A stretch of 64,000 bases of DNA, from assembly GCA_046048135.1 (NCBI GenBank), contig JBJOGR010000036.1, positions 10,884 to 74,883 on the forward strand. Reading direction: 5' to 3'. The position numbers were made by a program, and so were the translations under genes. The stretch is from ATZT02 sp046048135. Lineage in GTDB: Bacteria > Actinomycetota > Actinomycetes > S36-B12 > UBA5976. Of this stretch, positions 36,960 through 44,426 are shown in pieces (position 1 is the stretch's first letter; each line of letters opens with the position of its first letter). The notes below the pieces were generated by a model. That model saw only the letters and a program-made list of their open reading frames with translations. It was not told the DNA's origin and made no database searches.

Positions 36960-36987
36960 TTGTGTTAACAAGTACCGAAGATATACC
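36960..36987 (+). promoter_or_regulatory. Candidate promoter of the HTH regulator gene
   Basis: TTGTGT (36960-36965) and TATACC (36982-36987) are separated by 16 bp, giving a leader of about 60 nt to the ATG at 37053. An AAAGAGG ribosome-binding site lies at 37036-37042. The gap 36880-37052 has a pyrimidine-rich stretch but no gene. Confidence 0.4.
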
Positions 36988-37052
36988 GTTACATCACACG
37001 CAACTTAAGACTTAGGGAAGGTTTTAAGACGTGTAAGAAAGAGGCATCAAAA

Positions 37053-37259
37053 ATGGCTTCAAGCTCTGAAAGACCTTTAGGCGAAGTTCGTTTCTTGACT
37101 GTGGCAGAAGTTGCCTCATCAATGCGAGTATCCAAGATGACTGTTTACCGCTTAGTGCATTCTGGAACCATGCCAGCTGTTCGAGTTGGTAGATCTTTCC
37201 GTGTTCCGGAAGCAGCAGTGTCTGAATACTTGCGCGAATCATTCGTAGAGGCTGGCTGA
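37053..37259 (+). CDS. Excisionase/MerR-like helix-turn-helix protein
   Basis: A 68-aa DNA-binding protein. FLTVAEVASSMRVSKMTVYRLVHSG forms the winged helix-turn-helix, followed by VRVGRSFRVPEAAVSEYL. It closely resembles the small regulator encoded beside proC in mycobacteria. Despite the family name there is no integrase or phage gene nearby, so it is a chromosomal regulator. Its target is unknown. The stop codon is inside a terminator stem. Confidence 0.88.
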   Translation: MASSSERPLGEVRFLTVAEVASSMRVSKMTVYRLVHSGTMPAVRVGRSFRVPEAAVSEYLRESFVEAG

Positions 37260-37280
37260 TTTTCCCCTCAGCCAGCTTTC
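37251..37280 (+). terminator. Intrinsic terminator overlapping the HTH gene stop codon
   Basis: GCTGGCTGA (37251-37259) and TCAGCCAGC (37268-37276) form a perfect 9-bp G+C-rich stem around an 8-nt loop, followed by TTTCCCC. The left arm includes the last codons and the TGA stop. The U-tract is short, so efficiency is uncertain, but this is the strongest stem noticed between genes. Confidence 0.65.
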
Positions 37281-37304
37281 CCCACTTTAAGGTTGTGGAT
37301 TTAA

Positions 37305-37547
37305 ATAAAACCTCGAATAAAAGTCCTGGTAAAACCTGGTTGTCATCTTTGTGATGAGGCTTTAAAGGTAATTGCGGAAGTAAGTAGTGAATTAAATGAA
37401 ACTTTTGAAGTAGTTGAAATACAAGATAATCCAGGGTTAATGCGCCAATACGCAGAAGAAATTCCAGTTACTTTTGTTGATGAAAAACAACATGATTTTT
37501 GGCGAGTAGATAAAGAAAGATTAAAAAAAGCCCTTCTTAATGTCTAA
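37305..37547 (+). CDS. Glutaredoxin-like thiol-disulfide protein, no canonical start codon
   Basis: The frame encodes RIKVLVKPGCHLCDEAL, then VVEIQDN, EIPVTFVD and FWRVDKERLKKAL, matching the glutaredoxin-like (DUF836-type) family found just upstream of rex/hem genes in actinobacteria. The redox motif is CHLC. The frame opens after TAA at 37302-37304, and no ATG, GTG or TTG occurs before the active site. ATA at 37305 is the best-fitting start, since family members have residues equivalent to RIK. ATA 37317 and CTG 37326 are alternatives. An unannotated-type gene or a sequence error are both possible. Confidence 0.7.
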   Translation: MKPRIKVLVKPGCHLCDEALKVIAEVSSELNETFEVVEIQDNPGLMRQYAEEIPVTFVDEKQHDFWRVDKERLKKALLNV

Positions 37548-37558
37548 TTTGTGAGAGG

Positions 37559-37580
37559 ATTTGTGCTTTTTTGCACAAAT
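37559..37580. promoter_or_regulatory. Rex operator upstream of rex
   Basis: A perfect palindrome with 8-bp arms ATTTGTGC and GCACAAAT around six T residues. TTGTG (37561-37565) and CACAA (37574-37578) are 8 bp apart, exactly the layout of the known Rex consensus TTGTGAA-N4-TTCACAA; only the inner AA/TT pairs differ. It lies over the rex promoter, so autorepression is strongly implied. Confidence 0.85.
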
Positions 37581-37589
37581 GTGTAACTT
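37561..37589 (+). promoter_or_regulatory. rex promoter, probably leaderless
   Basis: TTGTGC (37561-37566) and TAACTT (37584-37589) are 17 bp apart. The -10 ends 7 nt before ATG 37597, so transcription should start at or next to the first codon. The Rex operator covers the -35 and most of the spacer. Confidence 0.6.
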
Positions 37590-37596
37590 GGTACAT

Positions 37597-38289
37597 ATGC
37601 CATCAATACTCCCATCCTCAAAGTTAAGGATTGGCAGAACTTCAAAAATCTCTGAAGCAACAGTTTCAAGATTGCCTGCCTATTTCCGTGCCCTTTCCCA
37701 ATTAGTAGACGCAAATCAAATCAGAGTCTCCTCTGAAGAGTTAGCAGCACTTACCGGGGTTTCTAGTGCCATGCTTCGAAAAGATCTTTCTCATCTTGGT
37801 TCATATGGAACAAGAGGAGTTGGATACGACGTGGAATTTTTGCGTTATCAAATTTCTCGTGAAATGGGATTAAATAACGATTGGTCTGTAGTAATTGTGG
37901 GAGTGGGAAATTTAGGAAGAGCTTTAGCGCACTACGGCGGATTTGGCTCCCGTGGATTTAAAGTTGTTGCTTTAGTTGATGCAGATCAAACTTTAATCGG
38001 CACAAAAGTTAAATGTGGCGCTGAAGGAAAAACTGTTGAACTTTTAGTGCATGCTCTAAGTGATTTAGAATCTGTAATTAAAGAAACCAAAGCTCGTTTA
38101 GGAGTAGTGGCAACACCAGCAGAAAGTGCTCAGGAAGTTTGCAATCGTTTAGTAAAAGCTGGCATTAGAAGTATTTTGAATTTTGCTCCAGTTCATTTAA
38201 CAGTAAATGATGGAGTAGATGTTAGAAAAGTTGATTTAGCTTCTGAATTACAAATACTTGCATTCCATGAACAAAGAAAAGCTGTTTAG
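37597..38289 (+). CDS. rex: Redox-sensing transcriptional repressor Rex
   Basis: Rex binds NADH or NAD+ and represses respiratory genes when NAD+ is high. The N-terminal winged helix contains SEELAALTGVSSAMLRKDLSHLGSYG, and the Rossmann fold begins with VVIVGVGNLGRALAHYGG. ATG 37597 gives MPSILPSS and 230 aa; an upstream in-frame TTG at 37561 falls in the operator and is rejected. In relatives it leads a rex-hemA-hemC-hemD operon; here hemD follows directly. Confidence 0.95.
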   Translation: MPSILPSSKLRIGRTSKISEATVSRLPAYFRALSQLVDANQIRVSSEELAALTGVSSAMLRKDLSHLGSYGTRGVGYDVEFLRYQISREMGLNNDWSVVIVGVGNLGRALAHYGGFGSRGFKVVALVDADQTLIGTKVKCGAEGKTVELLVHALSDLESVIKETKARLGVVATPAESAQEVCNRLVKAGIRSILNFAPVHLTVNDGVDVRKVDLASELQILAFHEQRKAV

Positions 38290-38302
38290 CGAAAGGTAAA
38301 AA

Positions 38303-39892
38303 TTGACAAAGAAAAAAGTTATTGTGCTGCCCGTAAAATATGTTGCAGCAGGTCCAGGAGATCCACAACTAATTACCTTACGTGGTATTAATGCCATAAA
38401 AGAAGCAGAATTAATTATTGCCGATGTCAACACCATGGAAATTGCTACAGCACATGCAAACGAAAATGCAGATGTTGTTGCAGCAGTTGATGAAGATGGC
38501 GTGCCAATGGCACCAGCTGTCAGAGCACGTATTGCAATTGATGCTGCAAAAGAAGGCGCTGTCGTTGTAAGACTTTGTGCAGGAGATCCTGTTGTTGAAG
38601 ATGGACTATCTGTTGAAGTTTCCACATTAGCTAAATCAAAAATTGAATTTGAATACATTCCAGGAGTTTCACCAATTACAGCAGTTCCAACTCATGCTGG
38701 AATTTCTCTTTTTGCCAATAAAGGAAAAGAAGTACACGTCATTAATGGTTCAGAACCAATAGATTGGTCACTTCATTTGGATCCAAATATTCCAATCGTG
38801 ATCATTAATGCAGCAGATAAAGCACCAGCAATTGCAAGTGCACTGATTGCTCGCGGCCGCGATGCTGCAACTCCAATTTCAGTAACTCGTGATGGAAGTA
38901 CTACAGACCAAAGAACAATTGTTTCAACTTTGGAAAACATTGCGGTAGTTGCAAAAGCAGCTAGACAATCTGGCCCAGGAGTAATTGTTATTGGTGATGC
39001 AATTAATCATCGCGATAAATATCAATGGTTTGAAAACAAACCTCTTTTTGGTTGGAAAGTTTTGGTTCCAAGAACAAAAGAAGATTCAGAAGATTTTCAA
39101 AAAATGTTGGCAGTTTATGGTGCGGTTTCTAATGAAGTACCAACAATTTCTGTTGAGCCTCCAAGAACTCCGCAACAAATGGAAAGAGCAGTACACGGAC
39201 TAGTTTCTGGAAGATTTCAATGGGTTGTCTTTACAAGCACAAATGCAGTAAGAGCTGTGAAAGATAAATTCATTGATTATGGTTTAGATGCAAGAGCTTT
39301 TGCTGGATTAAAAGTTGCTGCAATTGGTCAACAAGTTATTGATGCATTAGTTGAATTTGGTGTTAAACCAGATTTATTTCCAACTAAAGAACATAATTCA
39401 GAAGGATTATTAGAAGTTTGGCCAAAATATGATCAAGTACTTGATCCAATTAATCGCGTATTTTTACCGCGCGCAGATATTGCAACCGAAACATTAGTTG
39501 AAGGAATGCAAGCAAAAGGTTGGGAAGTAGAAGACATAGTTGCATTTAGAACTGTAAGAGCTGCACCACCTCCTGCTCATACACGAGAACAAATTAAAAC
39601 TGGTGGCTTTGATGCAGTGCTATTTACATCTGCAAGCACCGTTAGAAATCTTGTTGGTATTGCAGGAAAACCACATGCTTCAACAGTGGTTGCAGTAATT
39701 GGACCTCAAACTGCACAAGCTGCACAAGAACATGGATTAAGAGTTGATGTGCAAGCAGAATCTCCAAATGTTTCTGTACTTATTGACGCTTTGGCAGAAC
39801 ATGGTGAGAAATTGCGTTTAGCTGCAATTGAAAATGGCGATAACGTGTGGCGTCCAAGTAAACGTCGTAGTTCAATGCGTCGCAGACACTAA
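38303..39892 (+). CDS. hemD: CobA-like methyltransferase/uroporphyrinogen-III synthase fusion
   Basis: A 529-aa fusion as in mycobacterial HemD. Residues ~10-245 form a tetrapyrrole methyltransferase-like domain (AAGPGDPQLITLRG, VVRLCAGDP, IPGVSPITAVP) with degenerate catalytic loops. Residues ~255-510 form uroporphyrinogen-III synthase (VFTSTNAVRAV, FLPRADIATETL, LFTSASTVRNL). HemD cyclises hydroxymethylbilane for haem and corrin synthesis. The TTG start follows GAAAGG. The C-terminus is Arg-rich. It stands alone: no hemA, hemC, hemB or hemL beside it. Confidence 0.92.
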   Translation: MTKKKVIVLPVKYVAAGPGDPQLITLRGINAIKEAELIIADVNTMEIATAHANENADVVAAVDEDGVPMAPAVRARIAIDAAKEGAVVVRLCAGDPVVEDGLSVEVSTLAKSKIEFEYIPGVSPITAVPTHAGISLFANKGKEVHVINGSEPIDWSLHLDPNIPIVIINAADKAPAIASALIARGRDAATPISVTRDGSTTDQRTIVSTLENIAVVAKAARQSGPGVIVIGDAINHRDKYQWFENKPLFGWKVLVPRTKEDSEDFQKMLAVYGAVSNEVPTISVEPPRTPQQMERAVHGLVSGRFQWVVFTSTNAVRAVKDKFIDYGLDARAFAGLKVAAIGQQVIDALVEFGVKPDLFPTKEHNSEGLLEVWPKYDQVLDPINRVFLPRADIATETLVEGMQAKGWEVEDIVAFRTVRAAPPPAHTREQIKTGGFDAVLFTSASTVRNLVGIAGKPHASTVVAVIGPQTAQAAQEHGLRVDVQAESPNVSVLIDALAEHGEKLRLAAIENGDNVWRPSKRRSSMRRRH

Positions 39893-39901
39893 GAAGAAGT
39901 T

Positions 39902-40543
39902 ATGGCCAAAAAAACCCAAGTCCACGTCTTAAGGCATGGGGAAGTTTTTAATCCAGAAAAAATTCTTTATGGAAGATTGCCTGGCTATAAACTTTCTGAT
40001 CTTGGTCTAAAAATGGCAGAACGAGCTGCAGATTTTTTTGCTGATAAGAATATTTCTTTAGTGGTTTCATCTCCCTTAGAAAGAGCACAGCAAACAGCTT
40101 TACCAACTGCTAAAAAACATAATCTAGATATTGAATCAGATGATTTATTAATTGAAGCAGAAAATGTATTCGAAGGAAAAAAAGTTTCAGTAGGAGATGG
40201 TGCGTTAAGAGAACCTAAGAATTGGTGGCATTTAAGAAATCCCATAACACCTTCTTGGGGTGAACCATATAAAAAAGTTGCAGAAAGAATGCGTACCGCC
40301 ATTTTTTCAGCAAGAGATGTTGCAAAAGGCAAAGAAGCATTACTTGTTTCTCATCAATTACCAATTTGGATAGCACGCTTGTCAGCTGAAGGTAGATCAT
40401 TTGTTCATGATCCAAGAAAAAGACAATGCAGTTTAGCTAGTGTTACAACATTTGTTTTCGATGGTGATTCATTAGTCGCAGTTGAATATCAAGAACCAGC
40501 AGCAGATCTATTAAAAGATGCAAGCAAAATTTCTGGGGCGTAG
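39902..40543 (+). CDS. Histidine phosphatase (phosphoglycerate mutase-like) protein
   Basis: A 213-aa histidine phosphatase. The RHGE motif is at residues 11-14, SSPLERAQQTA follows near residue 57, and a second catalytic His is in LLVSHQLPIW. The substrate is unknown; this member regularly sits between hemL and resA in actinobacteria. It follows hemD by 9 bp and its 3' end overlaps resA by 26 bp. Confidence 0.9.
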   Translation: MAKKTQVHVLRHGEVFNPEKILYGRLPGYKLSDLGLKMAERAADFFADKNISLVVSSPLERAQQTALPTAKKHNLDIESDDLLIEAENVFEGKKVSVGDGALREPKNWWHLRNPITPSWGEPYKKVAERMRTAIFSARDVAKGKEALLVSHQLPIWIARLSAEGRSFVHDPRKRQCSLASVTTFVFDGDSLVAVEYQEPAADLLKDASKISGA

Positions 40544-41096
40544 TTTTAAGTTATTAATCATTTCATTATTAATAACATCTTGTGCTACTCCAGTTTCTAA
40601 TATTTCTAGTGATTCAGAATCTGGATTTGTATCAGGAAATGGCACTTCTGTTTTTTTGAACAAAACTGAAAGAAAACCAGCACCTGAATTAAAAGATGTT
40701 GAATTTTTATCGTCTGAAATAAATTTAAATAGTTTAAAAAATAAAGTTGTTTTGATTAACGTTTGGGGTTCTTGGTGTAGTCCTTGTCGAAAAGAAGCTG
40801 CCGAATTAGAAGAGCTTTATTTAAAGAATAAAGCTAATAATGTGGAATTTATTGGAATTAATATAAGAGATTCAAAGATCTCGGCAAATAAATTTATTGA
40901 AAATTTTTCAATAACTTATCCAAATATTTTTGACCGAGATGGAAAACTCTTACTTGGTTATAAGGATTCACTCCCGCCAAATTCAATTCCATCGACAATC
41001 CTGATTGATAAAAATGGTCTTGTTGCAGCAAGACAACTTGGACCAATTGATAAATCATTGATTCAAGGTTTTATTTCAGAGCTGGTTGAAGAATGA
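40518..41096 (+). CDS. resA: ResA/TlpA-like thioredoxin lipoprotein
   Basis: Extracytoplasmic thioredoxin that keeps apocytochrome c cysteines reduced for haem attachment. The N-terminus has a short hydrophobic stretch and a lipobox ending LLITSC with Cys22 as the lipidated residue. The active site WCSPC gives Cys87 and Cys90. It overlaps ccdA by 4 bp and is the first of the cytochrome c maturation genes. Confidence 0.92.
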   Translation: MQAKFLGRSFKLLIISLLITSCATPVSNISSDSESGFVSGNGTSVFLNKTERKPAPELKDVEFLSSEINLNSLKNKVVLINVWGSWCSPCRKEAAELEELYLKNKANNVEFIGINIRDSKISANKFIENFSITYPNIFDRDGKLLLGYKDSLPPNSIPSTILIDKNGLVAARQLGPIDKSLIQGFISELVEE

Positions 41097-41830
41097 CATT
41101 ACTTACAGACGGCTCTCTTTTCTTAGCAATACTTGTTGCATTTTTTGCAGGAATTATTTCATTTCTTTCCCCGTGTGTTTTGCCTTTAGTGCCAGGTTAT
41201 TTAACGGTAATTACGGGAATGAGCAATGACCAGAATAATAAAATAACTAAATCAAAAGCAGTACTTGCAACTTTTTTATTCATACTTGGATTTGGTTTAG
41301 TTTTTGTATCGATAGGAATGTTTTTTGGAAGTTTGGGAGGCTGGTTACTTTCTAATATAGAAATCTTAGAAAGAATTTTTGGAATTATTATTATTTTACT
41401 AGGATTAAGTTATTTAGGATTTATTAATATTTTCAATAGGGAATATAAATTTAAATTTAAATTTAAATCTGAGCAAGGCTTATTTGGGGCATTTATTCTA
41501 GGTTTTGTTTTTTCACTTGGTTGGACTCCTTGTATTGGACCAACATTGGCTGCAGTTCAATCACTAGCGTTTAGTGAAGGAACTTTGTTTAGAGGTGCAA
41601 TTTTGTCAGCTTCTTATTCACTTGGCTTGGGAATTCCTTTTATTGTCTTAACAATACTTTTTGAAAAATCTTTAAAAACAGTTAAATGGTTAAGAAAAAA
41701 ACAAAAATTATTTATAACAGTTGGTGGAATTTTATTAATTATTCTAGGTTTACTTTTAGTTAGTGGATTGTGGAATTTAGTAAGTATTGAGCTAAGAGTG
41801 TTCATGGCAGGATTTACCCCACTCATATGA
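41093..41830 (+). CDS. ccdA: Cytochrome c biogenesis protein CcdA
   Basis: A 245-aa membrane protein with six hydrophobic helices that passes electrons from cytoplasmic thioredoxin to ResA. The paired cysteines are Cys28 in SPCVLPLVPGY and the Cys in GWTPCIGP. A 22-bp run of alternating AAA/TTT at 41447-41468 encodes a KFKFK loop. It overlaps resA and resB by 4 bp each. Confidence 0.95.
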   Translation: MTLLTDGSLFLAILVAFFAGIISFLSPCVLPLVPGYLTVITGMSNDQNNKITKSKAVLATFLFILGFGLVFVSIGMFFGSLGGWLLSNIEILERIFGIIIILLGLSYLGFINIFNREYKFKFKFKSEQGLFGAFILGFVFSLGWTPCIGPTLAAVQSLAFSEGTLFRGAILSASYSLGLGIPFIVLTILFEKSLKTVKWLRKKQKLFITVGGILLIILGLLLVSGLWNLVSIELRVFMAGFTPLI

Positions 41831-43359
41831 AAAGTAAGCAAATATCCCCGAAGCAAAGAACAGAAACAGTTCTGCCACCTCTAAATTTTTTCGGCTTTAT
41901 TAGATGGACTTGGCGTCAATTAACAAGTATGAATACTGCTTTACTTCTGCTTTTATTTGTTGCTCTAGCAGCAATTCCAGGATCCATATTGCCTCAGAAA
42001 ACAGCTTCGTTGATTCGAGTTAATAATTGGAAATCAGAAAATCCAAATCTTGCACCATTGTTTGAAAATTTAAGTTTTTTTGATGTTTATGGCTCTGTCT
42101 GGTTTTCAGCAATTTATATATTGCTCATGATTTCTATCATTGGATGTGTTATTCCAAGATTAAAAGTTTATTTTGAAAACTGGAAAGAAAAACCAACAAA
42201 GTCACCAAGTGTTATTACAAATTTTGCAAATTATCAAAAAGTAAAAATAAGTAAAGTTTCCATAAAAAAAATTGAAGAAATAGCTACTCAAAAAAGTTGG
42301 AGAACTTTTTTAAATAATAATTCTTTAACTATTGAAAAAGGATATACAAGAGAAGCTGGAAATTTACTTTTTCACTTTAGTTTGATAATAATTACTGTCG
42401 CTCTTGCCTTTGGAGCTTTATTTAGTTACCGCGGAACAGTTGTTGTAAAAGAAAATACAGGTTTTTCAAACACAATAACGCAATACGATGATTTTAGAGC
42501 AGGTCGTTTCTTTTCTGAAACACAATTACCAAATTTCTTTTTCATACTAAATGATTTTCAAGTTGATTTCGAACGAAGTGAGATTCAAAGAGGTGCTCCG
42601 CGAAAATTTGAAGCCAATATAACTTTGAACAACAATGAAACTTTTAATGTTTATGTAAACAAACCAATTAATTTCATGGGAACCAAAATATTTTTAACAG
42701 GTCATGGTTATGCACCCGTTATTACAGTTAGAGATAAAAATAAACAAGTTTTGTTTTCTGACTCAGTAGTATTTTTGCCCCAAGATGGAAATTTTTCTTC
42801 AACTGGAGTGGTCAAAATTCCAGATACAAATCCTCAATTAGGTATTGAGGCTAGGTTTTTGCCAACTGCGATTGTTGATCCAGTCACTGGTCCTACTTCC
42901 ACATTTCCAGCTTTAGATAATCCTGAAATATTTATGTCATTGTGGCAAGGTGATTTAGGAGTAAATTCTGGAATTTCGCAAAGTATTTACAAACTAGATA
43001 CTTCTAAAATGACTCAGATTGGTTTAGAAGAATTAAAACCAGGACAATCTTGGACAACAGATAGTGAATATGTGATTAGTTTTGATGAAGTTAAGCAATT
43101 TGCATCATTTCAAATCGCCTATGAGCCAGGTCGATTCTTGGCACTATTTGGTGCAATCTTTGCCATGGTGGGAATGATTTTTGGATTAGGTGTGCAAAGA
43201 AGAAAAATCTTTATCAAAATGCCTGCTAAATCCTCATCTAGTAATGTTATTGAAATAGCAGGAATCGCTAAAGAAAATCATGACTTAGAGAAAGATATTT
43301 TAAAATTGTTAAACGAATTAGGATTTAAGAAAAGCAAGAAAGTTAGCAGAGAAATATGA
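41827..43359 (+). CDS. resB: Cytochrome c biogenesis protein ResB
   Basis: A 510-aa protein of the system II haem-lyase complex. Three N-terminal hydrophobic segments (about 35-55, 85-105, 180-200) are followed by a large extracytoplasmic domain (about 205-435) and a last helix near 440-460. LLLLFVALAAIPGSILPQ near the N-terminus is a typical ResB element. It pairs with CcsB downstream (4-bp overlap). Confidence 0.93.
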   Translation: MKSKQISPKQRTETVLPPLNFFGFIRWTWRQLTSMNTALLLLLFVALAAIPGSILPQKTASLIRVNNWKSENPNLAPLFENLSFFDVYGSVWFSAIYILLMISIIGCVIPRLKVYFENWKEKPTKSPSVITNFANYQKVKISKVSIKKIEEIATQKSWRTFLNNNSLTIEKGYTREAGNLLFHFSLIIITVALAFGALFSYRGTVVVKENTGFSNTITQYDDFRAGRFFSETQLPNFFFILNDFQVDFERSEIQRGAPRKFEANITLNNNETFNVYVNKPINFMGTKIFLTGHGYAPVITVRDKNKQVLFSDSVVFLPQDGNFSSTGVVKIPDTNPQLGIEARFLPTAIVDPVTGPTSTFPALDNPEIFMSLWQGDLGVNSGISQSIYKLDTSKMTQIGLEELKPGQSWTTDSEYVISFDEVKQFASFQIAYEPGRFLALFGAIFAMVGMIFGLGVQRRKIFIKMPAKSSSSNVIEIAGIAKENHDLEKDILKLLNELGFKKSKKVSREI

Positions 43360-44174
43360 ATCTAAACAATTTAAGTAATCTTTTTGTTTATTTCTCAATA
43401 TTTATTTTGGCGACAAATTTAATTTTGTTTTCAATTGCCTTAACCCAAAAGAAAAAAAGTAAAATTACAAATGTTGCCATGAGTTTAACTTGGCTAATCG
43501 GCTTATTTTTAGTTATTGCTTTAATTCTTCGAGGTATAGCTGCACAACGAGCACCTTGGGGGAATATGTATGAATTTGCTGTTTCATCTGTAACAGCAGT
43601 AATACTTACTTTTTTAATTGTTTCAATAAAGAAAAATATTCAATGGCTGGGAATTTTTGTAACAGTTCCTGCCATAATTTTATTAGGCCTTGCAGTCATT
43701 GTGCTGTACACAGAATCTGGTCCATTAGTACCAGCACTTAAATCAACTTGGCTATGGATTCACGTAAGTTCAGCCATAATTTCTTACGGCGCTTTTTCTT
43801 TAAATTTTGGTTTGTCAATTATTTATTTACTAAAGACAAAAAATAAATTGAAATCTTTACCAAGTCTTAAACGAATTGATGATTTTTCTTACAAAGTAGT
43901 TTTATTTGCTTTTCCTATTTGGACATTTTCAGTTATTTCAGGAGCAGTGTGGGCAGAAAATGCTTGGGGTAGATATTGGGGATGGGATCCAAAAGAGACA
44001 TGGGCATTTATTACTTGGATTATTTATGCAGCTTATTTACATTCTCGAGTCACCATTGGCTGGAAAGGAACTAAATCTGCCTGGCTTGGCATAGCCGGAT
44101 ACACCGCAATAATTTTTAATTTCTTTGTTATAAATATTTGGGTAACAGGTCTTCATAGCTATGCAGGAATTTAA
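43356..44174 (+). CDS. ccsB: c-type cytochrome biogenesis protein CcsB (CcsA/ResC family)
   Basis: The haem-handling partner of ResB. It is 272 aa with about eight hydrophobic helices and the tryptophan-rich WWD-type motif at WGRYWGWDPKETWAFITW, which binds haem. His residues in WLWIHVSSA and LHSYAG are likely axial ligands. Presence of this gene implies that c-type cytochromes are made and that haem is available. Confidence 0.95.
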   Translation: MNLNNLSNLFVYFSIFILATNLILFSIALTQKKKSKITNVAMSLTWLIGLFLVIALILRGIAAQRAPWGNMYEFAVSSVTAVILTFLIVSIKKNIQWLGIFVTVPAIILLGLAVIVLYTESGPLVPALKSTWLWIHVSSAIISYGAFSLNFGLSIIYLLKTKNKLKSLPSLKRIDDFSYKVVLFAFPIWTFSVISGAVWAENAWGRYWGWDPKETWAFITWIIYAAYLHSRVTIGWKGTKSAWLGIAGYTAIIFNFFVINIWVTGLHSYAGI

Positions 44175-44426
44175 ATGAAAAGTATTTTTTCTTATACATT
44201 TTTACGATTTTTAATTCTTCTTTCTTTTACTGCCGTAGGCTATTTAATTGGATTAAGGGATCTAACTTTGATAGTGGTGGCATTTTTAGCTTCAGGCATC
44301 GTTAGCCTGTTTGTTTTAAATAAATCTAGAGATCAATTTTCAAGCTCAATTTCAGGATTTTTTCAAAAAATTAATAAAAGAATCAATGCAGCAGCTGAAA
44401 AAGAAGATAGAAATTTAGAAAATTAA
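44175..44426 (+). CDS. DUF4229-like small membrane protein
   Basis: An 83-aa protein with two hydrophobic helices (about 10-27 and 32-49) and a charged tail. Position between ccsB and menA and the overall layout fit the actinobacterial DUF4229 family. It starts directly after ccsB and its 3' end overlaps the convergent menA by 4 bp. Function unknown. Confidence 0.7.
   Translation: MKSIFSYTFLRFLILLSFTAVGYLIGLRDLTLIVVAFLASGIVSLFVLNKSRDQFSSSISGFFQKINKRINAAAEKEDRNLEN

Noticed and set aside
37053..37259. Mobile element suggested by the excisionase-like protein
   Set aside because: No integrase, repeats or tRNA attachment site nearby; the gene is a conserved chromosomal neighbour of proC in actinobacteria.
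38290..38302. Decayed hemA or hemC remnant between rex and hemD
   Set aside because: Only 13 bp separate the genes and they contain nothing beyond a ribosome-binding site.
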